64,000 nucleotides of DNA from Arbacia lixula (taxonomy: Eukaryota; Echinodermata; Echinoidea; Arbacioida; Arbaciidae). The position numbers and the translations under genes are program-made. The stretch spans positions 8,019,661-8,083,660 of the forward strand of contig OZ022591.1 of the NCBI GenBank assembly GCA_963669155.1. Direction: 5' to 3'. The notes under the pieces are model-generated. The model worked only from the letters and a program-made list of their open reading frames with translations. It did no database searches and had not been told where the DNA came from. Positions 20,843-32,800 of this stretch are shown piece after piece. Numbering within the stretch: the stretch's first letter is position 1; the number at the start of each line of letters is the position of its first letter.

Positions 20843-23250
20843 TGTAACAGGGCAGTTTGGCACTGCTATGTTACAGGGCACAAAAGTCCCTCCAAATACC
20901 CCCCCCCCCCCCCACATGGAAGAGTGGATGAGTCCTATCCTTGGTGGAGGAGTCCCAACCTTGGCAAAGAGAGAGCAGCCATTGTTTTACCCCTGTGACA
21001 AAGACACCACTACTCTTGCTTGGAAGTTGCTGAAAAATCACCTTAACTCGGTATGTTCCCACATTTATTTGTAATAATTGTAAATGTATAAGAATGTTAT
21101 TGTTGGAGAATACTTGTTCAAAACTCTTACATGTATAAGACTTAGTTCAAGTTAGTTTTTACTCATTCTTAGGAGTGAAAGTTTCTCACCAAAGCAAGTT
21201 TGGTAGATGCACTGAAACTTTATGCACTGTGATTTGTGGCATAGTTTCTGTTTGAAGTGGAAGGATATTCCTTGATAAATCCTTCTTTTATATGTCTAAC
21301 ATGATCACAATACACTTGAATGTTAGATATATTGTATCAGTATGATATTGCAGATACTTAATTGTGTATTATAAGTAATGATATCATTGACTATTAGAGA
21401 AATGATGATTGTAAAGTTGAAGCTCGATTTGGTTTTATAAGTTTCCAGAAGATGCTATATGCCACATCACATAGAACCATGAGATGGGGTGCACTGATAA
21501 GCCCCTGGGTGTGCACACAGTGTTAGGGATTCTGTGTGTCAGTAGTGTGTGCTTGTGTGCATGCATGTGTGTATGCTTGTAGATTAGGAAAGTGTGTAGG
21601 CTGTAGAGTCAGTGAGGGCAAAGGTATATGCGTGTAGTGCACAGTTCAGAGTGCACAGTGTATATATGAAACGTGTGTACCCTCGCTCTGCTCTGCTCTC
21701 CTCTCTCTATCCGATCCCTCTGTTACTATGGTAACTAGATAAGGTTCTCTGGTAGTGTGGATAGCGTTGTATATGTACAGGCTTATAGCGTTTGGCTGAG
21801 AATTCTTTTTGTTTTAGCCCAGTTACTCTCTTACTTGAATAACTTTGGGTTTAATGGGAAGCTGGGTATAGTTTCTTTTTTTTATGGACACCAGATACTT
21901 GTTAGTGAATTAGTACTACATATTCATGTACTCTATACATGAACACAGATTACCTACTTGATTGAGTAAAGTAGTTTATTAATGGAAACATTATTTAGCC
22001 TCAAGCCAAGATTTACTTTGTTGTATTATATCAACAGTTATAAGTAATAATAATGATGATAAACTACGAGTTAATTATTGTTTTGGGTTATTCAAAGTTG
22101 ATATCATTCAGTAGGAATATATCTTGAATATTGTTTTGTGGTATTGAAACATTACTGATATAGAGTAAATGAACATAGTAATTATCAAAGCTAGTTTCCA
22201 GATCTCATCATGCATTATTTGTTTATGATCAATTATACTTATTTGAAACCATGCAATAATCCAATTAAGTTGCATTGTATTTGCTGAATCGAATACAAGA
22301 GGCTAACATAACTTCATTCTTTAAACTTAATGCTCAATTGTTTCTCGACGAACAATAAGAAACATTATTCGCAAAGTTCACACTAACTTAAGTTGTTGTT
22401 AAATATGACTTGGCTTTGGATTATTAGGCTATGTGTTCAATTAGATTTATAGACGTTTCCAATTCCACTTGTTTTGTTTGATGTTCTTTAGTATATCAAT
22501 GAGTTTGAACAAGAGATATTTGTTCAAGTGTTTGTAAACTGTACTTATACAATCATATGCATATATTATGTTAATGTTTAGATGCCGACGCCTTAGAGGA
22601 GCTCATTACTCCGTTGGTCCGTTCCTGAGACATTATGGGTAGCAGGTTATCATAGCCAGGGTGAGTTCCACATGAATTACCTTGGTGGAATATAACAGTA
22701 CTGCATGACATGTATTTATGTTTGTACAGTATAATGTTAAATGAACGATACCTGATGTATGTAATTGCATTTGTTTGACGAGTTTATTTTTACTTTAGAG
22801 TCACTGATTATTTGCATTTGTTTTCTTAACAAACTTGTAATTGGTAGTTATGCTCTGAGTTATAAATAAAGGGTTTAACTCTGAATAGTTCACGGTTGAA
22901 AGGTAGCTGTGTAAGCTTGGGATCATATGTGGTTTAATAATATTTTGATGCATTGTTATGTATAATTTACTGTTGAGTTCATTTAAGACACTCAGTCTGT
23001 TGTTCACAGTATGACATCTCTCTGATGTAATAGCATATGCTCATTCATGTATTATTCAACTTCAATGTTTGAACTATGTCATTGTTATGGATTTCATGTT
23101 TGTCATACTTTGTATTATATCCTGCTGTAAATATAATGATTTTGTTATTTTTGTTTGTTTATTTACACTTCAGGTTTTTCTTTCCTGGTGTAAGGAATAA
23201 AAAGAGACAACTCCAACCAAATGTGTTTGAGTGATATTTCCTGTGTCACA
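20843..23250 (+). repeat. 3' LTR (2408 bp)
   Basis: Near-identical partner of 12519-14927. Its end is about 490 bp upstream of the LPCAT3 ATG and in the same orientation, so its promoter could read into LPCAT3. Confidence 0.95.
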
Positions 23251-23254
23251 ATAG

Positions 23255-23743
23255 CCTACGTATTTAAAAGATCGAATCAACCACAACTCTACCTGAAATG
23301 TAAAAGTCATTATAATCCCATTTATTGTTCGCGTTTCGGTTCTTTTATTCTGATTTTTTTTTAAACAATACATCGTATTTATTTTTATCCTGGCCGAGGC
23401 GACCAAGATACTAAGATTAACAAAACTTTATATTTTACGCATGTAAAATTGATACACTAAGTTGAAATATAAGGATGATAAATTATTGATGAACTACATG
23501 TACTCGTTTTGAATTATGCTATTCAGGTACATAATGATAATCTTTGCCTTCAAATGCTGCTGTAATATTCTTCTTCACAGAATTAATAGAGTGATAGTTA
23601 GACTTTCCTTCACTGCATAGCATAGCGCTAAGAAACTTAGCTAAAATGGACATGAGCTTCAATCTCATGTGTGCTTAAAGTTGAAGAGCGCCATCAATTG
23701 AAAAACACCTTACAGTGTGTCACAATTCACTCTACAAGCAACG
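23255..23743 (+). other. Short LPCAT3 upstream region
   Basis: All that remains between the retrotransposon and the LPCAT3 start codon. It must hold the native 5' UTR and core promoter unless the LTR supplies them. I see no clear TATA box. Confidence 0.5.
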
Positions 23744-23867
23744 ATGGCAGACGCCGCAGACATGGCAGAACCTGAGTTGAGCCTTTTTTTCCAATTCATC
23801 CACGATCTCTCCCAAGCTATCGGTTTCTCAGACCAGACTACGATATTTTTCCTTACAGTCCTTCTTG
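23744..23867 (+). CDS. LPCAT3: LPCAT3 exon 1 (coding part)
   Basis: Starts MADAADMAEPELSLFFQF and runs to VLL with one base over. The donor is GTAAAT. The start follows AACG at 23740-23743; a second in-frame ATG is six codons later. Confidence 0.88.
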
Positions 23868-26800
23868 GTAAATATTAATATCATGATGTTTTACCTCTTA
23901 TTGTTCACAAAGTTGATGAAGGCGTGCATTTTGTGAATGTTGCTTGGCCCGTCTAACTTGCACTTGCTGTACACGCCGAAGGCGTGGGGGCCCGGTCGCG
24001 CGCGGGGTCCTCTATTAATTTCAGTCAGTCGTATAGTATGAGATCAACATTTCAGATCGGTGCACCTCGGGGGAGAAACTGCTTCATATTATTCAACAAT
24101 TGTATTTACTAGGGCACTATCAGATCCTTTAGCAAGCAAAAAAAGCTATTTTAATGACTGAACAATTCCAGGGGAGTTTACAAATGTATGCTTCATCGCA
24201 TTGTCATTGAAATTTGAACATGTTCATGTCCATCTACAGCGTAATGAGTGTATACAATACTGGAAGTGGAAAGCCATTGAAACCCGTTATGCATGTGTTA
24301 AATATTTTACTAGCTGTACATGTAGTTGTGACTGCCATGCATGTTCAGAAAAGGTTGCTTTAATCCCTCACCCCCTCATTTAACCCTAATCGTATTTTAG
24401 TCCGGATCATAACCCTTACTAAATTTCATAGAGTTTTTTTTAACTTCAAGTTTTTAAGTCGGGAAGGCTCTTCGAATATTAGAACTGGAAACTGGCTCTA
24501 AATGAAACTCAAAGTGCAATTATATTACTTGCTGGATTTTGAGTAGCTTTTTTTTGGTGGATCATCTAGAGACCAGAGGGCGTCTCTCTATATCTCACAT
24601 GACAGCTTTCTGCACTAAAATGATGCGTTCAGGCAGGCAGGTTTGGAATAGGGTGTTTCAAATGCATACAAGGACACATTTTTCTTTTTTCACCTTACCT
24701 GAAAAGGTTTATGATGATTTGCCTGAGATTTCATTTATGTTATCATTGGTGCTGATCCATGCCGCGCTCCATGCTACCTACACTACAGCTCAAAGGAATT
24801 GGCTTAGGGAAAGTCAAAGGGAAGGAGCCATAGTTTTAAACCGCGGTATATTTTGTCCATTTCAGCATGAAACATGATGCTTTAGCCTAAAAAGCATTAT
24901 GTTTCATGCTGAACTGGATAAATATACCGCGGTTTAAAACTTTGGCTCCTTCCCTTTCTTCCCTTATCCTTTCCCTATGCCAACTCCTTTGAGCTGGAGT
25001 GTACATCAGTCTCTGTAGGAGGTTGGATCTGCTGAGATCGCATCTGGCTCCTCTGAATGCCTGCTTCTATTCGGGGGGTTTGTCCAAAAATGTAATTTCA
25101 ATTTAAGAATGCCCCGAATGAGACGGTTATTTCTGTCTACCTAGTCTAGATGCATTGCTTGTTTTTCTTTCTTACAGGCTACCCTCTTGCCCTCATTCCG
25201 AGGAGTGTCTTGTACCATGCGCCTGCCAAAGTTCAGCATATCTACTACATCATCTTGGGCTTGTGTTTGGCCTACATCAACTTCGGTGAGTGCTTTCTTT
25301 CCATGCTTCCGCCAAGCCAGGGATATTCGGTTGACATGATGTCAAAGAAGAACTCATGATCAATACATATTATGAAATATGTTAAAGTGGGCAATCTGGT
25401 ATTTTTGACATGTTTTTGTTTTGTTTCAGTCTCGTTGTTTTGTTTCTTAGAATGATTTGATAAATATATGCAATTCAACACTCAGCACTCAATCAGATAA
25501 TGCTTTATTCCAAAAGGAGAAATAATTTCCAATGTCCCAGCCTTCAAAATACATGATTTATTATGATTTGCTCCTTAGATATATGGCAGACATGCATTCC
25601 CTATTCTCTCCTTCTACTGGCTTTCTTTGATTTTTTTTTCATCGCACTTGATACCGTGGTAATATTTGATTGATTAGATTTGAGGTGAGTTACTGTGTCC
25701 CTGAAGGCAAGGTTCAGGAATGTGCAGGTATTTAGTAACAATGTGCTGGTAGGAACCAGCTCTCTGGCAAGCTGATGTTAGCACATTTTCTTTTTCTCTC
25801 TCTCAATTTGTTCTCAAATGAACAAATATGGGATGTTCGACTACTGTACATGTAACTCTTGCATAATGATTTTATTGTGTATTTAGTGTGTTTTTCCCCT
25901 GCCTTCAGCAGTAATTTAACTACAGTTTTAGTCCGGGAGCCCAGAAGATTTATTCATGTGAAAAGGGCCGGAACAACTGACCCCATAGGTCGAAAGGATA
26001 TACCCTAGACATCACAAAAATGTTTTGCTGGCAAGGTGTACCCGATGCTTTTCCCCCCAAATCACCACAAATATGACGTCACTACCGGAAAGCCTTTTTT
26101 CAAAAATGGTCGGAATATAATACATGGTACCATCATAACAAAGGTGTTAACACACATTTTTTTATGCCCAATTATCAAACTTGATTGGTATAGTTTGGTT
26201 GCCTAGTAAATTTGCAACATCATCATTTACTTGTTTTGGCAATAGCAGGTCTGTGGGCGACGTCGACGACGATGACATGTCGCGACGACGTCAGCAAAAT
26301 GCAACACTTTTGTTCGTTTTTTGTGCTCTTTTTCGGTTAAAACTTTTTCAATTCTTGTAGTTCACAAACCATTCCAAATATTTATTTCAAACTTAGTTTG
26401 CTGTGTTTGGCATCTCTCAAGCTTTTCAAAACATATAAGAATGTGACATTTGGTCACGCTAATGGCCATCTCCTGACCAATAATAGAGCGTAGTGTTTTG
26501 GAAGAATGCACGTAAAGTCGTGCAAAATACTGCTTACGTCCTGTACACGCGTATATTCTGGATACGTGCTACTTTTTGGTTGAAACGTTTTAAAGCCTTG
26601 TAATCCAAGAACCATACCCCATATTTCCTTTTGATTTAACCTTATGTTTTTGGCATTTCTTCCACTTTTCAAAACATATATGGATGTTACATATTGTTAC
26701 ACCTATGCTTATCTCCTGACCAATAATGTAACGGAGCATTTCGGGAAAACTGCGTGAAATTAGACAAAATGTTGCCTATTAACTGCACATGTGTATATTC

Positions 26801-29800
26801 TGTATGCGTGTTACTTTCTGCTTAAAACTGTTTAGATCCTTGTACTTCAAGAACCATACAACATATTACTTTCCGACATGTTCTGGTGATTTCGGCATTT
26901 CTTCCACCTTTCAAAACATATATTGATGTTATATATTATCACGCTTATAGTCATCTACTGACCAATAACATAATGTCACATTTTGGAAGAACGAGCGTAA
27001 AATCCGACAAAATACTGCATACGTTCTATAAACGCGGATATTTTGATGCGTGTTACTCTTCGGTTGAAACTTTTTAAAATCATTGTAATCCAAGAACCGT
27101 ACAACACATTTCCTTTTGATTTAGCCTTATGTTTTTGGCATTTCTCTCGCTTTTCAAAACATGTATGGATGTTGAACATTGTCACATCTATGGTCATCTC
27201 CGGACCAATAATGTTACGGAGCATTTTGGAACAACTGCGTAAAATCGGACAAATTTCTGCGTATTAACTGCATACGTGTATACTCTGTATGCGTGTTACT
27301 TTTGGATTGGAACTTGTTAGATCCTTGTACTCCAAGAACCATACAACATATTACATTTCGACATGCTCTGATGTTTGAGGCAACTCTTTAGCCTTTCAAA
27401 ACATGGATGCTTCATAATGTCACGCTTATAGTCATCTCCTGACTAATAGCATACAGTAACGTTTCGGGAAAATGAGCGTAAAATCTGACAAAATATTGCG
27501 TATACCTTCTGCATGTTCTGTGTTCGGTATACGTGTTCTGGATGCCTGATACTTTTTGTTTGAAACTTTTTATATCCCTATTGCTGATAATTAGTTAGAA
27601 CTTTTTTTCAGACTAGCTCTAATGTTTTGGCATCTGTTCCGCCTTTCAGTATATATATGGATTTTACATATTGTTACACTTATGGTCATCTAACATCTCT
27701 AATGTCCAATGATATACAGAAACATTATGCAAGAATGCGCGTAAAATCGGACAAAATAGTATGTAGATTCTACATACGTGTATGATTTATGCCCGTTTTT
27801 CTTTTTGCACGAAACCTTTAAACTTATCGTTGTTAAAAAAATCATCCAACATATTTCTTCGAAACTTGTACTAATATTTTTGGCTTATTGTCTGCTTTTT
27901 GGAATATATGCCTATTGTAATATTTAGTAAGGATATAATTGTAAATAAGGTATTAACATTAAAACACACATTATGTTGATCTTGCTTTCCTTGTACATGG
28001 GCAATATCAACATTTTCTGGCGATGGAAGCACCCTGGGCTACGTCAAAGATGACGGCTTGTCACGGTGCCGTCTGTGAAAGCGGCTTTTTTTTCCATTTT
28101 GAAGTATTGCTGGTTTTGATGAGAGTTAAGTGAAAATGTTGCGTTCGACAGATTGCTTTCCAAGTTTCTTTGAACTTTTGGATTTTTATGTATTCATTTT
28201 TTTTTTTTTTGGGGGGGGGAATGGGGGTGGGGGATGAAACCCACTATAAATTACGAAATGTCAAGGTTGCTTAAAATTCAAGAACGATGGCCGAATAACG
28301 CCGAAGTATGTTTGATTCTACTTTGTCGATGAGGTGCACTGTGTACATTAATGTGTTGATACATGGCAGATTGTGAACATAGCCTTGTCCTTCCCCCCAA
28401 AGTACCAAAGTATATGACCAGACCCAGTCACGGCAGAATGGTTCCACCATGATAACGGCCCGTAATGACAGTAACCCTAATTTTTAACTCATTTGCCTGC
28501 ATGGTATGGGCGCAATAGCTCATGTGTTTTCCGGTGATATGATATCGACGACGAAGGCATGCAGCGGCCATGTCTGTTTTGGTGTTGAAATTTTGCATGT
28601 ACATGTATCATAATCCGTTTGACATGCTCCATTCACACTATAATTAAGTATGGACCACATGTGGGTGCCCTGCTAATCCTGATTGTGGTAATGATTACGG
28701 GGCCACATTACGGGGCCGTGACTACATTCCAAATTATTGTTAGATTTCATGACTGCTTGAAATTGGTTTGAAATTATGAAATAGCTAAGATCAAACCCGT
28801 TATGATACAAAACGGTTCAGTCATGATTCGTTTATAATTTCTTGACTAGCATATATTAGGGTGCGAGGTGAGCCTTCTTCAATGCATGATTTAGAGTTTG
28901 TGATCAAGGGGGTTATAGGATTTATATCAAATCGACGACCCGAAATCCATGAATATGCATTATAACATAAAGCGGAGTTTTAAGTAAACAAATATTCCAA
29001 CTCGTACTCGTACGTGAACGAAAAGCTTGATCGATGATGAATAATGATGTATCTGTGTTTTACGGTTATAAGCATAAGCTGGAGCCGGAAGGATAGTTTA
29101 GCCACCACACACATTGTCACACTTAAATAGATTTACAGCAATTTTGAAGAATGTAAAAGTGACTTTTCGAAAGATTTCCGGAATCTTACCAAAACACTAA
29201 TGGTTTGCGTCCGTTTGGCAATTATGCTCGTGGAAGCAAATATCTACTGGAGGCTCACATCTAACATGTCTAATGTGTTTGTGACAGTAATCTGTTAAAC
29301 AAATACTTGCCAAATTGCACTACAAGCTCTAAAGGGTATTTCAAATATGATTAAATTTCGCAGGCGTCGCTTTTTCATGTGTCTCCTTCGCCAATATCAC
29401 CCTGAGCGTCGCCATTGCCAACACACTTGGGTAGTTGCGCACATACACTAGGCGACCGACATGGAAGAGTTAAACCAAACTGAATAATCTAACGAAATTG
29501 TACAATGTAACATATTGTATGATCTTACTATGTATATGAACAATTATACTTTATTGCGCAAATAAAAAAAGTGATGTCCGTATAGTTAATTTTGGCGGGG
29601 AGGCCACGATTGTATGCACCACCCGCCATGCAGCAACTCATTTTTGTGAAACTCATCGACAAAATAGAATATGCTTTGGCATTATTCATCCGTCGGTGTC
29701 AAATTCTATCCTACTTAGGTTTCACCAAAGTAATATTTTGCTTCTAATTGCTACCAGCCAAAACTTCATAGAAGCTTCGAATGCTTTTTAAATGCAATAT

Positions 29801-32800
29801 TTTGGCACAGTTTACACCAAAATCCCGTAAACATGAGAAAAAACTGCTTTTCGCCGAGGGTACGGCAACCGCCTGCCGTCGTTAACATCGAACAATGCCC
29901 ATCCATCGCCAGGAAAAAAACTTAATGTCGATATTGCCCATGAAAAGACAAGCGAGGTGATATTTATATTTATACTTTATTGCGCAAATAAAAAAAGTGA
30001 TGTCGGTATAGTTAATTTTGGCGGGGAGGCCACGATTGTATGCACCACCCGCCATGCAGCAACTCATTTTTGTGAAACTCATCGACAAAATAGAATATGC
30101 TTTGGCATTATTCATCCGTCGGTGTCAAATTCTATCCTACTTAGGTTTCACCAAAGTAATATTTTGTTTCTAATTGCTACCAGCCAAAACTTCATAGAAG
30201 CTTCGAATGCTTTTTAAATGCAATATTTTGGCACAGTTTACACCAAAATCCCGTAAACATGAGAAAAAACTGCTTTTCGCCGAGGGTACGGCAACCGCCT
30301 GCCGTCGTTAACATCGAACAATGCCCATCCATCGCCAGGAAAAAAACTTAATGTCGATATTGCCCATGAAAAGACAAGCGAGGTGATATTTATATTTATA
30401 CTTTATTGCGCAAATAAAAAAAGTGATGTCGGTATAGTTAATTTTGGCGGGGAGGCCACGATTGTATGCACCACCCGCCATGCAGCAACTCATTTTTGTG
30501 AAACTCATCGACAAAATAGAATATGCTTTGGCATTATTCATCCGTCGGTGTCAAATTCTATCCTACTTAGGTTTCACCAAAGTAATATTTTGTTTCTAAT
30601 TGCTACCAGCCAAAACTTCATAGAAGCTTCGAATGCTTTTTAAATGCAATATTTTGGCACAGTTTACACCAAAATCCCGTAAACATGAGAAAAAACTGCT
30701 TTTCGCCGAGGGTACGGCAACCGCCTGCCGTCGTTAACATCGAACAGTGCCCATCCATCGCCAGGAAAAAAACTTAATGTCGATATTGCCCATGAAAAGA
30801 CAAGCGAGGTGATATTTATATTTATACTTTATTGCGCAAATAAAAAAAGTGATGTCCGTATAGTTAATTTAAGCGGGGAGGCCACGATTGTATGCACCAC
30901 CCGCCATGCAGCAACTCATTTTTGTGAAACTCATCGACAAAATAGAATATGCTTTGGCATTATTCATCCGTCGGTGTCAAATTCTATCCTACTTTATAGG
31001 TTTCACCAAAGTAATATTTTGTTTCTAATTGCTACCAGCCAAAACTTCATAGAAGCTTCGAATGCTTTTTAAATGCAATATTTTGGCACAGTTTACACCA
31101 AAATCCCGTAAACATGAGAAAAAACTGCTTTTCGCCGAGGGTACGGCAACCGCCTGCCGTTGTTAACATCGAACAGTGCCCATCCATCGCCAGGAAAAAA
31201 AACTTAATGTCGATATTGCCCATGAAAAGACAAGCGAGGTGATATTTATATTTATACTTTATTGCGCAAATAAAAAAAGTGATGTCCGTATAGTTAATTT
31301 TGGCGGGGAGGCCACGATTGTATGCACCACCCGCCATGCAGCAACTCATTTTTGTGAAACTCATCGACAAAATAGAATATGCTTTGGCATTATTCATCCG
31401 TCGGTGTCAAATTCTATCCTACTTAGGTTTCACCAAAGTAATATTTTGTTTCTAATTGCTACCAGCCAAAACTTCATAGAAGCTTCGAATGCTTTTTAAA
31501 TGCAATATTTTGGCACAGTTTACACCAAAATCCCGTAAACATGAGAAAAAACTGCTTTTCGCCGAGGGTACGGCAACCGCCTGCCGTCGTTAACATCGAA
31601 CAGTGCCCATCCATCGCCAGGAAAAAAACTTAATGTCGATATTGCCCATGAAAAGACAAGCGAGGTGAACAAAATTGGATATTGTAACTTGTAAATATAT
31701 GTATATGTTTTAATTTGAGTACCTTATTTAATATGATAATGCCATTTCACAGACCCTCCACTGGTCTTTCCGCTAGTGATGCCACAAGTAAAAGTTGGGT
31801 CATTTTGGAGGGTCATCTACGAGATGTCCGCTATAAATTGATGTAATTTCTTTATCGACATTTTGGTCGACACACTCCAACCCAAACCCAAACCGTCAGG
31901 GCTGTCGAAGTAAAACTCTAGATAAATTATTCATTGAGCTAGATCTCTTATAATGAGCAACATACTACAGTGTATGTTGTTTTATTTGCACACATTATTT
32001 TGCATAAATTGATACGATGACCCGTAGGTGAACACAAGCTTGATCACAAATATCCTTATACGACCATAGAGACGACGACAACTGAAGTTTTAAACAAATA
32101 TCGTGAAGTTTATAATACAGAGAATGATATATAAATCAAAGGACTCTCAAACGAGGGAAGGATTATAAATTAAACGCCATATCTTGTACAATTTACGCGG
32201 ATTCGTCCAAAGTGTTGCGTTTAATTATTGGCCAGGAGATGACCATAGGGCTAGGGTTTCAATACGCAACATCCATGCATAAACACCAGAACAAGTCCGA
32301 AAATATATTGTGGAATGTTTTTTTTAACTATAGGGATATATAAAAAAAAAATCAACCAAAAAGTAACGCGCATCCAGCATAATTTTGTCCAGAATGGACA
32401 CATATAAAACGTATGCGCAGTGATTTGTCCGATTTTACTTTGAAAAAACCTTACGTTATGTTATTGGTCAGTGGATGACATTTAGCGTGACAATATATAA
32501 CATCCATATACGTTTTGAAAGGTGGAAGGGATACCGAAATCACCAGAACATGTCGGAAAGTAATATGTTGTATGGTTCTTGGAGTACAAGGATCTAACAA
32601 GTTCCAATCCAAAAGTAACACGCATACAGAGTATACACGTATGCAGTTAATACGCAGAAATTTGTCCGATTTTACGCAGTTGTTCCAAAATGCTCCGTTA
32701 CATTATTGGTCAGGAGATAACCATAGGTGTGACAATATGTAACGTCCATATATGTTTTGAAAAGTGGAAGAAATGCCAAAAACATAAGGCTAAATCAAAA

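Larger units (their letters stand above)
12519..23250 (+). mobile_element. Complete Ty3/Gypsy LTR retrotransposon
   Basis: A 10,732-bp element flanked by the 4-bp duplication ATAG (12515-12518 and 23251-23254). Order: 5' LTR 12519-14927, primer-binding site 14931, gag, pol (protease, RT, RNase H, integrase), purine tract, 3' LTR 20843-23250. The integrase-last order places it in Ty3/Gypsy. No env-like frame is present. LTRs begin TGTAAC and end GTCACA. They differ at four substitutions and one base of a C run over 2.4 kb, so insertion is recent. It sits head to tail about 490 bp upstream of the LPCAT3 start codon. Confidence 0.96.

Noticed and set aside
29882-31499. Recurrent 77-116 codon frames in the 426-bp units
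   Set aside because: They overlap on both strands, have no domain, and change with the satellite units; likely chance.
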